From contig NZ_CP061274.1 of NCBI RefSeq assembly GCF_014775655.1, forward strand, positions 2,542,001 through 2,606,000: a stretch of 64,000 bases of DNA, read 5' to 3'. The translations under genes were made by a program, and so were the position numbers. Below the pieces are notes generated by a model. It was not told where the DNA came from. It was given only the letters and a program-made list of their open reading frames with translations, and ran no database searches. Within the stretch, counting starts at the first letter, position 1. The number at the start of each line of letters is the position of its first letter. Positions 26,081 through 33,948 of this stretch are shown here, one piece after another. Origin of the DNA: Clavibacter zhangzhiyongii (GTDB lineage Bacteria > Actinomycetota > Actinomycetes > Actinomycetales > Microbacteriaceae).

Positions 26081-26096
26081 TCACTATATATGCGGG
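26081..26096 (-). promoter_or_regulatory. NrdR box 1
   Basis: TCACTATATATGCGGG matches the left 11 positions of the palindromic NrdR consensus (acaCwAtATaTwGtgt). It lies 32 bp, about three helical turns, from box 2, the usual arrangement for this ATP/dATP-sensing RNR repressor. Confidence 0.75.
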
Positions 26097-26112
26097 CCCC
26101 CGGCCAGGACCA

Positions 26113-26128
26113 ACCCCATATGTAGTGG
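26113..26128 (-). promoter_or_regulatory. NrdR box 2
   Basis: ACCCCATATGTAGTGG matches the NrdR palindrome at 12 of 16 positions and is in phase with box 1. Confidence 0.72.
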
Positions 26129-26133
26129 GCGTG

Positions 26134-26181
26134 TCGTCCACAGGTGTGGACAACTCGGCGGACTTATCCACATGTTCCACA
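26134..26181. promoter_or_regulatory. Cluster of DnaA-box-like 9-mers
   Basis: Within 48 bp lie TCGTCCACA (26134-26142, one mismatch), TGTGGACAA (26145-26153, the reverse of the actinobacterial box TTGTCCACA), TTATCCACA (26164-26172, perfect) and TGTTCCACA (26173-26181, weaker). DnaA is known to act on nrdAB promoters in E. coli; the same is inferred here. Confidence 0.65.
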
Positions 26182-26265
26182 GGCTACGGAGCCCTCCCGA
26201 CATCGCTGTCCGGTGGCGCCCGGGGCTGCAGGAGGGGGCCGGCCGGACGGTAGGATCTGACCCTC

Positions 26266-27477
26266 GTGAGCACGTACGGAAGCCTCCTCAAGACCCGCGG
26301 CGTGGGCCGGATCATCGCCGCCCAGCTGGTCGCGCGCTTCCCCGGCGGGATGCTCTCGCTGGCCTTCCTCATGCACGTCGAGCGGATCCACGAGTCGTAC
26401 GGCGCGGCCGGCCTCGTGCTCGCCGCGACGAGCATCGGCCAGGCCGTGGCCGGCCCCCTCACGAGCCGGTGGATGGGCGTGTGGGGCATGCGCCCGGTCC
26501 TCATCCTCACGTCGGCCGTGTGCACGGTCGCCGTGGTGGCCGTGGCCCTCGGCGACGCGAGCACGTCGGTCCCCGCGTTCATGGGGCTCGGCCTCCTCGC
26601 CGGGCTCGCGAACCCGCCGGTGCAGCCGGCCGTCCGCACCATCTACCCGAAGATGGTCAACTCCAAGCAGCTCACCCCGCTCTTCTCGCTCGACGCGTCG
26701 GCCCAGGAGATCATCTGGGTGCTCGGGCCGGTCATCGCCACGTTCCTCGCCATCCAGGTCGACACGAGCGCGGGCATCCTCGTCGCCGCGGCCTTCCTCG
26801 TGGGCGGCGGCGCGTGGTTCATCTCCTCCCCCGAGCTCGGCCGCGTGCGCATCCCCCGCAGCAAGCGCCGGTTCGGCGTGGTCCTCGGACGCCCGCCGGT
26901 GCTCCTCAGCACGGTCGTCGGCTTCCTCCTCATCGCGGCCTGCGCGGCCATCGAGGCGGGCGTCGTCGCGGTCTACGGCCACGGCGGCCCGGAGGCGGGC
27001 TTCGTCCTCGCGATCTTCGCGGTCGGCTCGCTCATCGGCGGCCTCGCGCTCGGCCACATCCCCATCAGCCCGTGGGCCATGGCCCGGCGCATGACGATCA
27101 TCCTCGTCGGCACCGCGCTGGCGGCCGCGTGGATGCAGTTCGCCTGGCTCTCCGTCTTCCTCTTCATCGCCGGCGTCGGCATCGCCCCAGCGCTCGCGGT
27201 GCTCTTCGCGGTGGTGTCCTCCTCCGTGCGCTTCAGCGACACCGCGGAGGCCTACGGCTGGGTCGGCACGGGGCAGCTCATCGGAGCGGCGCTCGGATCG
27301 GCGGCCGCCGGCTTCGTGATCGACGCGCAGGGGGCGCAGGGCGCGTTCGTCGTGGCAGCGGCGCTGCTCGCCGCGGGCGCCGCGATCGCCGCGGTCTTCC
27401 ACCGGCACAGCCCCGACCTCCGCGGCCGCGACGCTGGCCCCATCCCGGACACGGAGCCCGTCCCCGTCATGACCTGA
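26266..27477 (+). CDS. MFS transporter
   Basis: The 403-residue protein has about 12 membrane helices in two halves, divided by a basic cytoplasmic loop (GRVRIPRSKRRFG, about residues 193-205). The N-terminal half shows VARFPGGMLSLAFLMHVERI and SIGQAVAGPLTSRWMGVWGMRPV, an MFS motif-A-like segment. It is related to drug or metabolite efflux permeases of actinobacteria; the substrate is unknown. The GTG start follows a TAGGAT box by 9 nt. The gene is divergent from the RNR operon and shares its control region. Confidence 0.87.
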   Translation: MSTYGSLLKTRGVGRIIAAQLVARFPGGMLSLAFLMHVERIHESYGAAGLVLAATSIGQAVAGPLTSRWMGVWGMRPVLILTSAVCTVAVVAVALGDASTSVPAFMGLGLLAGLANPPVQPAVRTIYPKMVNSKQLTPLFSLDASAQEIIWVLGPVIATFLAIQVDTSAGILVAAAFLVGGGAWFISSPELGRVRIPRSKRRFGVVLGRPPVLLSTVVGFLLIAACAAIEAGVVAVYGHGGPEAGFVLAIFAVGSLIGGLALGHIPISPWAMARRMTIILVGTALAAAWMQFAWLSVFLFIAGVGIAPALAVLFAVVSSSVRFSDTAEAYGWVGTGQLIGAALGSAAAGFVIDAQGAQGAFVVAAALLAAGAAIAAVFHRHSPDLRGRDAGPIPDTEPVPVMT

Positions 27478-27562
27478 CGGCCGCGCCGGTCGCGGCCGGC
27501 GGTCGCGCGCGTCCGCGCCCCCGAGTCTCCGCCCCCGGAGAAACCCGCCCGGCCGCCGTGGA

Positions 27563-27568
27563 TAGTGT
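27563..27568 (+). promoter_or_regulatory. -10 box TAGTGT, leaderless lipoprotein gene
   Basis: TAGTGT ends 6 nt before the ATG at 27575. Confidence 0.45.
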
Positions 27569-27574
27569 GAGGGC

Positions 27575-28039
27575 ATGACCTCTCCGCACAGCCCCCTGCT
27601 CACGCGTCGACTCCGCGCCGGCATCGCCGGCCTGGGCCTCGTCCTCGGCCTCACGCTCGCCGGCTGCAGCTCGCCCGCCGCGGACGACGCCGCGACGCCC
27701 ACGCCCTCCGCCTCCGCGCCCGCCGAGGCCGCGACCCCCACGCCCGAGGCGACCGCCGAGGGCGACGGCGGATCCGCCGCCGGCGGCACGGACGCGGCGA
27801 CGCTCGCGAAGGTCCGCGACTTCACGTGCGGGCTCAAGGACAAGGACGCCATCGAGGAGTCGGACGTCCAGGCGTACCGCGACCTCGCCACCGAGGCCCA
27901 GAACAGCGGCGTGCCGAACGCCGACCAGTACGGGCAGCAGATCAACGCCGGGGCGGACCAGATGGCCGCGCTGGTCGGCAAGCCGCTGCCCGACGAGCTC
28001 CGCACCAGCCTCTCGAGCGCCTGCGACTCGCTCCAGTAG
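27575..28039 (+). CDS. Small secreted lipoprotein
   Basis: The 154-residue product has a lipoprotein signal peptide: basic TRRLR, a hydrophobic core and the lipobox LAGC with Cys31 as the lipidation site. A Thr/Pro/Ala-rich linker follows (about residues 35-70). The mature domain, TLAKVRDFTCGLKDKDAIEE and QNSGVPNADQYGQQ, has two Cys residues (in FTCGL and SSACDS) that could form a disulfide. The domain family is not recognised. The gene is leaderless by the TAGTGT box and ends in a perfect 16-bp hairpin. Confidence 0.8.
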   Translation: MTSPHSPLLTRRLRAGIAGLGLVLGLTLAGCSSPAADDAATPTPSASAPAEAATPTPEATAEGDGGSAAGGTDAATLAKVRDFTCGLKDKDAIEESDVQAYRDLATEAQNSGVPNADQYGQQINAGADQMAALVGKPLPDELRTSLSSACDSLQ

Positions 28040-28054
28040 CGGATCCGCACGCGG

Positions 28055-28089
28055 GACGGCCCCGGTCAGCATCGCTGACCGGGGCCGTC
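28055..28089. terminator. Bidirectional hairpin terminator
   Basis: A perfect 16-bp stem (GACGGCCCCGGTCAGC and its complement) with a 3-nt loop lies between the convergent lipoprotein and aldo/keto reductase genes. Confidence 0.85.
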
Positions 28090-28105
28090 GTCCGTCCGGG
28101 TGGGG

Positions 28106-29098
28106 CTACCAGCGCGGGTGCACCACCGCGCGGAAGCGCCGGTCGTAGATGTCGGCGACCTGGCGCTCGAAGACGTCGCCGAGCGCGGGGGCGTCGCCGG
28201 CCTGCGCGTTGGCGCGCGCCTGCTCCGCGTTGCGCGCACCGGGGATCACCGAGGAGACGCCCTCGCGCTGCACGATCCACGCCAGCGCGACCTGGGCCGA
28301 CGTGAGGTCCGGCGCGGCCTCGTGCGCGGCGGCGGCGAACTCGCGGGCACCGGCCACGCCCTCCTCGTAGTCGACGCCGGAGAACGTCTCCCCCACGTCG
28401 AACGCCTCGCCCTGGCGGTTGTAGTTGCGGTGGTCGGTCTCCGCGAAGGTCGTGTCCGCCGAGTAGCGGCCGCTGAGGAGGCCGGACGCGAGCGGGACGC
28501 GCGCGATGATGCCGACGCCCGCGTCCGCGGCGGCCGGCAGCACGCGGTCGAGCGGCTTGAGGCGGAAGGCGTTGAGGATGATCTGCACGCTCGCGACGCC
28601 GGGGCGCGCGATCGCGAGGAGGGCCTCGTCCGTCGTCTCGACGCTCACGCCGTAGGACGCGATGGCGCCGTCGGCCACCAGCTCGTCGAGGGCGTCGTAG
28701 ACGCGGTCGCTGGAGAAGACGGGCGTGGGCGGGCAGTGCAGCTGGACGAGGTCGAGGGTGTCGACGCCGAGGTTCCGCCGCGAGCGGTCGGTCCACTCGC
28801 GGAAGCGGTCGAGGGTGAAGTTCGCGGGATCCTGCGCGTCACGGCGGCCCATCTTGGTGGCGACGGTGACGCCGGAGTCGGGGTGGGCGCGGAGCCAGGA
28901 TCCGATGATCGTCTCGCTGCGGCCGTCGCCGTACACGTCGGCCGTGTCGAAGAGGGTGATGCCCGCGTCGGCCGCGGCGTCGAGCACCGCGAGCGCGTCG
29001 TCCTCGGCGACGTCACCCCAGTCCCCGCCGAGCTGCCAGGTCCCGAGTCCGATGACCGAGACGTTCCGATGGGTCCTGCCGAGGCTTCTCTGCTCCAT
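28106..29098 (-). CDS. Aldo/keto reductase (YajO/GSP69-like)
   Basis: This 330-residue NADPH-dependent oxidoreductase belongs to the general-stress-type AKR family. The start LGRTHRNVSVIGLGTWQLGG and the tetrad (Asp and Tyr in LFDTADVYGDGRSE, Lys in VATKMGRRD, His in VQLHCPPTP) are present. So are the C-terminal VIPGARNAEQARANAQA cofactor loop and a NYNRQGEAF insert. The substrate is unknown. The ATG lies 6 nt after a TAGGCT box, so it is probably leaderless. Confidence 0.9.
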   Translation of the reverse strand: MEQRSLGRTHRNVSVIGLGTWQLGGDWGDVAEDDALAVLDAAADAGITLFDTADVYGDGRSETIIGSWLRAHPDSGVTVATKMGRRDAQDPANFTLDRFREWTDRSRRNLGVDTLDLVQLHCPPTPVFSSDRVYDALDELVADGAIASYGVSVETTDEALLAIARPGVASVQIILNAFRLKPLDRVLPAAADAGVGIIARVPLASGLLSGRYSADTTFAETDHRNYNRQGEAFDVGETFSGVDYEEGVAGAREFAAAAHEAAPDLTSAQVALAWIVQREGVSSVIPGARNAEQARANAQAGDAPALGDVFERQVADIYDRRFRAVVHPRW

Positions 29099-29104
29099 GG
29101 GCCG

Positions 29105-29110
29105 AGCCTA
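29105..29110 (-). promoter_or_regulatory. -10 box TAGGCT, aldo/keto reductase gene
   Basis: Minus-strand TAGGCT ends 6 nt before the ATG at 29098. Confidence 0.45.
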
Positions 29111-29145
29111 CGCGGGCCGGGACCGCGGCCGACCGACCCGGGGGC

Positions 29146-29616
29146 TCAGCGGCGACGGAGGGCGTGCACGGCCAGCGCCGCGATCACGGCCACGGGTCCG
29201 CCCGCGACGATCCCCGGGGCGAGGGCCACGAGCAGGGGCGCGAGGTCGAGCAGCCAGCGGTCGCCGAGCGGCGCGCCGAAGCTGGAGTACTCCGTGGACG
29301 TCGCGATCCGCGCGGCGATGGCGCGGACGCCGAGGCCCGCGGCCGGGAACGCGACGGCGAGGACCCAGAGGACCGGCGCGAGCCAGCGGGCGACGACGAC
29401 GCGGCCGGGACCGCGGCGCGGCGGCGGCGGCTGCGGCTCTAGCTGCGGCGGCGGCGGCGCCTGCCGCCCGGCCGGCGCCTGCCCGTGCGCGGCCACCGCG
29501 GCCACCGGAGGATCCTCGGGCCGAGGCGCACCGGCATCCGCCGCCCGCTGGAACTCGGGGTCGTACCGGGGATCCACCGCGGGCGGCTCGCCGTCGTCGT
29601 CCGACCTCCGCGTCAT
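29146..29616 (-). CDS. Proline-rich membrane protein, unknown
   Basis: The 156-residue product starts with a long polar and Pro-rich region (residues 1-75, including QLEPQPPPPRRGPGR), probably cytoplasmic. Two hydrophobic segments follow (WLAPVLWVLAVAFPAAGLGV, and LLVALAPGIVAGGPVAVIAA) and a short RRR tail. No family is recognised. The ATG at 29616 is chosen over an upstream one because TAGCGT lies 7 nt before it. It sits upstream of the aldo/keto reductase on the same strand. Confidence 0.65.
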   Translation of the reverse strand: MTRRSDDDGEPPAVDPRYDPEFQRAADAGAPRPEDPPVAAVAAHGQAPAGRQAPPPPQLEPQPPPPRRGPGRVVVARWLAPVLWVLAVAFPAAGLGVRAIAARIATSTEYSSFGAPLGDRWLLDLAPLLVALAPGIVAGGPVAVIAALAVHALRRR

Positions 29617-29623
29617 GCCGGCA

Positions 29624-29629
29624 ACGCTA
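29624..29629 (-). promoter_or_regulatory. -10 box TAGCGT, decides start at 29616
   Basis: Minus-strand TAGCGT ends 7 nt before the ATG at 29616. Confidence 0.4.
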
Positions 29630-29746
29630 CGCCCGGCCGGCTGGGATGCATGGCGGACGCTCGTGCTCGTCATGGGGTGCTCATAGGGATGCCCGGTGGG
29701 ATCTCCTCATGCCCCCACCGGGCACCCGAGACACGAAGGACCCGTC

Positions 29747-31342
29747 ATGAACGAGACACCCCAGGAGCCGACCGGACGTCCGGACGAGGCCCCCACCGAC
29801 GACATCCGCTCGACCGGCTCCGACGCCCCCGCGCCCGCCGACGCCCCCGCCGCGACGCCGACCTCGGCCGGCGCCGCGCCCGCCGCTCCCGCCGCACGCG
29901 ACGCCTGGCCCGCCCCCGCCGGTCCGGCGGTCGACGGCCCGACCGCTCCCGCCGCACCGGCCGCCGCCGCGTGGACCGCCCCGACCGACGCGCACGCCAC
30001 CGCCGGCCCCGCGGTCGGCGCCGGCGCCCCCACCGCCGCGCAGCCGACCGCCGCCCACGCCGGCGCCCCGGCCGGATCCCCCTGGCCCGCCCCCGCGACC
30101 GACCCCTTCGGCCGCCCGCTCGCGGTCGACGCCGCGGGGAACCCCGTCCCGGCGAAGCGCATGGGCAGGGGCCTGCGCACGGGCCTCATCGCCGGCGCCT
30201 CCGCCCTCGCGCTCCTCCTCTCCTTCGGCAGCGGGACCGCGGTCGGCTTCCTGGCCGACTTCGGCCGATCCGCCGCCCCCTCCGGCGACACCCGCGTCCT
30301 CGACCCGGGCTCGTTCACGCCAGGCCAGGGCTTCGGCCGCGGCGGCTCCGGGCAGGGATCGGGCGCTGAGCAAGGCCCCGGATCCGGCCGGCAGTCGGGC
30401 GACGGCACGGGCGCCGGCACCTCGGCCACCTCCCCCGCGGCGGACGCGGCCCAGACCGCCGGGGTCGTCACCATCGACTCCGCGCTGACGTACCAGAACG
30501 CAGCGGGCGCCGGCACGGGCATCATCCTGTCGTCCGACGGCACGATCCTCACCAACAACCACGTGGTCAGCGGCGCGACGAGCATCCGCGTCACGGTGGA
30601 GTCGACCGGCAAGGAGTACGTCGGGAAGGTCGTCGGCACCGACGCCACGAACGACGTCGCCGTGCTGAAGCTGGAGGGGGCCTCGGGCCTCACCCCGGCG
30701 AAGCTCGACGCGGACGGCGTGCAGGTCGGCGAGGCCGTCACGGGCGTCGGCAACGCGGGCGGCACCGGGACGCTCACGGCGGCCGCCGGGAAGGTGACCG
30801 CGCTCGGCCAGACCGTCACGACGAAGTCCGAGGGGACGGCCGCGGGCGAGACGCTCACCGACCTCATCCAGACGGACGCGCCCATCGTCTCCGGCGACTC
30901 CGGCGGGCCCCTGGTCGACGCGGAGGGCGAGGTCGTCGGCATCGACACGGCCGCGTCCTCCGGCTCCGCGCAGATCTCGGGCTTCGCGATCCCCATCGAC
31001 ACGGCCATGGGCATCGCGAAGCAGATCGAGAGCGGCGTCGAGTCGGGCACCGTGAAGATCGGCTACCCGGCGTTCCTCGGCGTGCTGCTGGCCGACGAGG
31101 CGGCGAAGGTCCCGGGGGCGCCCGTGCAGGGCGTGGTCGACGGATCCGGCGCCGCGAAGGCCGGCCTCGCCCAGGGCGACGTCGTCACCTCGGTCGACGG
31201 GAAGGCCGTCACCTCAGCGTCCGACCTCAGCGCCGCGATCTCCGCGCACGAGCCGGGCGACTCGGTCAGCCTCGGCTGGACCACCGCGGCCGGTGCCGCG
31301 AAGACCGGCACGGTCGCCCTCACCGAGGGCCCCGTGAGCTGA
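29747..31342 (+). CDS. HtrA-like membrane serine protease with PDZ domain
   Basis: The 531-residue protein has a Pro/Ala-rich cytoplasmic region (about 1-140), one membrane helix (LIAGASALALLLSFGSGTAV) and a Gly/Ser-rich linker. A trypsin-like S1C protease domain follows, with His in ILTNNHVVSG, Asp in TNDVAVLKL and Ser in VSGDSGGPLVD (about residues 271, 303 and 385). A PDZ domain ends the protein (about 445-525, VDGSGAAKAGLAQGDVVTSV). The protease faces outside the membrane, where such PepD/HtrA proteins degrade damaged proteins or process signals. An AAGGA site precedes the ATG. No two-component genes are adjacent. Confidence 0.93.
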   Translation: MNETPQEPTGRPDEAPTDDIRSTGSDAPAPADAPAATPTSAGAAPAAPAARDAWPAPAGPAVDGPTAPAAPAAAAWTAPTDAHATAGPAVGAGAPTAAQPTAAHAGAPAGSPWPAPATDPFGRPLAVDAAGNPVPAKRMGRGLRTGLIAGASALALLLSFGSGTAVGFLADFGRSAAPSGDTRVLDPGSFTPGQGFGRGGSGQGSGAEQGPGSGRQSGDGTGAGTSATSPAADAAQTAGVVTIDSALTYQNAAGAGTGIILSSDGTILTNNHVVSGATSIRVTVESTGKEYVGKVVGTDATNDVAVLKLEGASGLTPAKLDADGVQVGEAVTGVGNAGGTGTLTAAAGKVTALGQTVTTKSEGTAAGETLTDLIQTDAPIVSGDSGGPLVDAEGEVVGIDTAASSGSAQISGFAIPIDTAMGIAKQIESGVESGTVKIGYPAFLGVLLADEAAKVPGAPVQGVVDGSGAAKAGLAQGDVVTSVDGKAVTSASDLSAAISAHEPGDSVSLGWTTAAGAAKTGTVALTEGPVS

Positions 31343-31357
31343 TCCGCTCCCCGCGCG

Positions 31358-31402
31358 ACGACGACGGCCCGCCCTGCTCCGTGCAGGGCGGGCCGTCGTC
31401 GT
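31358..31402. terminator. Bidirectional 20-bp hairpin terminator
   Basis: A perfect 20-bp stem (31358-31377 with 31383-31402, loop TCCGT) separates the convergent protease and arabinofuranosidase genes. Confidence 0.88.
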
Positions 31403-31409
31403 GCGGGCG

Positions 31410-32948
31410 TCAGCTGCGCGTGACGTCCAGCACCACGACCGCCCAGGAGAGCGCCGGCAGCGTGAGCGTCAGGCGCCCGCCCTCGGCGTGCACGCCCTCG
31501 AGCGGCACGAGGCCGACCTGCTCGCCCGACTCGACCGTGTTGCTCGAGTGGCGGTCGCCACTCTCGGGCACGCGAAGGACCTCGGCCCGGAGGATCCGTC
31601 CGGCGTCGAGCCCGCGGAGGGCCACCTCCGTCGCCGCGTCCTCCTCGAGGCCGCGGTTCGCGAGGAACAGGGACACGGTGCCGGCCTCGTCGTCCCACGT
31701 CGCGCTGACGTCGACCACGTCGGCCGTGCCGAAGCGGTCGTTGTCGTAGCGGTCGCTGTCCACCTCGACCTGGAGGATGCGCCCCGTCGCGAGCTGCGCC
31801 ATCCGCGCGAACGGCCAGAAGATCGACTGGCGCCACGCGGGCCCCGCCTCCTCGCTGCGGATCGGCGCGATCACGTTCACGAGCTGCGCCTGGTTCGCGA
31901 TCTTCACCCGGTCGCCGTGCCGCAGCAGCGAGTTGAGGAGCGTGCCCACGACGACCGCGTCGGTCACGCTGTACTCGTCCTCGATGACCCGCGGGTGCTC
32001 GCGCCAGCCGGCCTTCTCGATGCGGTGCGGCTGGTCCTCGCCGTCGAGGCCGCGCTGGTACCAGACGTTCCACTCGTCGAAGGAGAGGTCGATGCGCTTG
32101 CGGTTCTTCAGGCGCGCGCCGGTGGCGTCCGCGGTCGCGACGACGGACTCGATGAAGAAGTCCATGTCGACGCTGCTCGCGAGGAAGCTCCGCACGTCGC
32201 CCTCCTGCTCCTGGTAGTAGGCGTGCAGCGAGACGTAGTCGACGACGTCGTAGGTGTGGCCGAGCACGGTCTGCTCCCACTGCCCGAACGTGGGCATGCC
32301 CGAGTTGGAGCTGCCGCACGCGACCAGCTCGATGCTCGGATCCACCAGCCGCATCGCCTTGCCCGCCTCCTGCGCGAGCCGGCCGTACTCGTCGGGCGTC
32401 TTGTGCCCGATCTGCCACGGCCCGTCGAGCTCGTTGCCGAGGCACCACAGCTTGATGTCGAAGGGCTCCTCGGCGCCGTTCGCGCGGCGCATGTCGGAGT
32501 ACTTGGATCCGCCCGGGTGGTTCGCGTACTCGACGAGCGAGCGCGCGGCGTCGACGCCGCGCGTGCCGAGGTTGATGGCCTCCATCACCTCGACGCCCGC
32601 GGCCTTCGACCAGCCCATGAACTCGTGCAGGCCGAACGCGTTCGTCTCCACGGTGTGCCAGGCGCCGTCGAGGCGGCGGGGCCGGTCCTCGACGGGGCCG
32701 ACGCCGTCCTCCCAGTCGTAGCCGGAGACGAAGTTGCCGCCGGGGTAGCGCACGATCGTGGCGCCGAGCTCCTTCGTGAGGTCGAGCACGTCCTGCCGGT
32801 AGCCCTCGGGCGTGGCCGTCGGGTGGCCGGGCTCGTAGATGCCGGTGTACACGCAGCGGCCCATGTGCTCGACGAACGACCCGAAGAGCCGTCGCGGCAC
32901 GTCGCCGATGGTGAAGTCGCGGTCGATGGTGATGCGGGCGCGGGTCAT
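31410..32948 (-). CDS. abfA: Alpha-L-arabinofuranosidase, GH51
   Basis: The enzyme releases arabinose from arabinoxylan- or arabinan-derived oligosaccharides. The 512-residue product has the GH51 fold: VRYPGGNFVSGYDWEDGVGP, the acid/base Glu173 in WCLGNELDGPWQ, the nucleophile Glu292 in DLSFDEWNVWY and a C-terminal beta domain. No signal peptide is present, so it acts in the cytoplasm on imported oligosaccharides. It is the last gene of the sugar ABC operon and is followed by a strong terminator. The length is normal for the family. Confidence 0.95.
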   Translation of the reverse strand: MTRARITIDRDFTIGDVPRRLFGSFVEHMGRCVYTGIYEPGHPTATPEGYRQDVLDLTKELGATIVRYPGGNFVSGYDWEDGVGPVEDRPRRLDGAWHTVETNAFGLHEFMGWSKAAGVEVMEAINLGTRGVDAARSLVEYANHPGGSKYSDMRRANGAEEPFDIKLWCLGNELDGPWQIGHKTPDEYGRLAQEAGKAMRLVDPSIELVACGSSNSGMPTFGQWEQTVLGHTYDVVDYVSLHAYYQEQEGDVRSFLASSVDMDFFIESVVATADATGARLKNRKRIDLSFDEWNVWYQRGLDGEDQPHRIEKAGWREHPRVIEDEYSVTDAVVVGTLLNSLLRHGDRVKIANQAQLVNVIAPIRSEEAGPAWRQSIFWPFARMAQLATGRILQVEVDSDRYDNDRFGTADVVDVSATWDDEAGTVSLFLANRGLEEDAATEVALRGLDAGRILRAEVLRVPESGDRHSSNTVESGEQVGLVPLEGVHAEGGRLTLTLPALSWAVVVLDVTRS

Positions 32949-33027
32949 GGGGCGTCCTCCTGGACGTCGGGCCCGGGCGCGTGCGTCCCGGGCGGGGTGG
33001 GTGGGGCGGTCGCGGGCGCGGGGCGGA

Positions 33028-33948
33028 TCACTGCCCGCCGAACCCGGTGGTCGAGATGCCCTTGATGATCTGGCGCTGGAAGAAGAGGAACACCAGGATC
33101 AGCGGCAGCGCGGCGAGCACGGCGGAGGCCATGTTCTGCGCGTACTGGATCCCGTAGGCGTTCTTCACCGTCTGCAGGCCGACCGGCAGGGTCATGAGCG
33201 ACGAGTCGTTCGTGGCGATGAAGGGCCACAGGAAGTTGTTCCACGCGCCGATGAACACGAAGATCGCGACCGCCGAGAGGATGGGGCGCGACAGCGGCAT
33301 CACGATCTGCAGGAACACGCGCACGCGTCCGGCGCCGTCGACGCGGGCGGCGTCCTCGAGCTCGATCGGGATCTGGTCGAAGAACGCCTTCAGGATGAAC
33401 ACCATGGCCGGCTGCACGATCTGCGGCAGGATCACGGCCCAGAGGGTGTCCACCAGGTCGAACGACAGCATCTGGTAGAAGAGCGGGACGATGAGGATCT
33501 GCGGCGGGATGATGATCGACGCCACGATCGCCCCCATCAGCACCTTGCGGCCGCGGAAGTCGATGCGGCTGAGCGCGTAGCCGGCGAGCGCGGAGAACAC
33601 GACCGCGACGACCGTGATCACCGTGCTGGTGAGCAGGCTGTTCCACGTCCAGAGCGGGATGGTCCCGCCGTTCAGCACCGACGCGTACGCGTCGAGCGTG
33701 AAGCCGCCGGCCGGGAACAGCGTCACCGGGAACGCGGCCGCGTCCGTCTCCGACTTGAACGACGTGAGCACCGCCCAGAGGAACGGCAGCAGCCACGCGG
33801 CGGCGAGCACGATGAGGATCACCAGCGCGGCGATGCGCGAGGGCGCGAACCGTGGCGTGCCGGTGCGGCCCTGGCGCGCCGCGGCGCCGACGGCGGGCTT
33901 CCGGGCGAGCGTGCCGGAGGAGAAGGCGGGACGGGTGGCGGTGGTCAT
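33028..33948 (-). CDS. Carbohydrate ABC transporter permease (MalG type)
   Basis: The 306-residue inner-membrane protein has six helices and the EAA loop LEDAARVDGAGRVRVFLQIV that contacts the ATPase. The family end FQRQIIKGISTTGFGG is intact. It forms a heterodimer with the permease encoded upstream and passes arabinosides delivered by the lipoprotein. The ATG overlaps the upstream permease stop (ATGA). No ATPase gene is in the operon, so a shared MsiK-like ATPase elsewhere is inferred, as is common in actinobacteria. Confidence 0.93.
   Translation of the reverse strand: MTTATRPAFSSGTLARKPAVGAAARQGRTGTPRFAPSRIAALVILIVLAAAWLLPFLWAVLTSFKSETDAAAFPVTLFPAGGFTLDAYASVLNGGTIPLWTWNSLLTSTVITVVAVVFSALAGYALSRIDFRGRKVLMGAIVASIIIPPQILIVPLFYQMLSFDLVDTLWAVILPQIVQPAMVFILKAFFDQIPIELEDAARVDGAGRVRVFLQIVMPLSRPILSAVAIFVFIGAWNNFLWPFIATNDSSLMTLPVGLQTVKNAYGIQYAQNMASAVLAALPLILVFLFFQRQIIKGISTTGFGGQ

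Larger units (their letters stand above)
25903..26265. promoter_or_regulatory. nrd / MFS divergent control region
   Basis: This 363-bp gap separates nrdA (leftward) and the MFS gene (rightward). It holds a paired NrdR box, a cluster of DnaA-box-like 9-mers and an AT-rich core (ACTATATATGC) that stands out in the GC-rich sequence. A TAGGAT box at 26251-26256 lies 9 nt before the MFS GTG. Confidence 0.7.

Noticed and set aside
26134-26181. Chromosomal origin of replication at the DnaA-box cluster
   Set aside because: No dnaA, dnaN, recF or gyrB genes are near, and there is no long AT-rich unwinding element. A promoter-linked DnaA cluster is the simpler reading.
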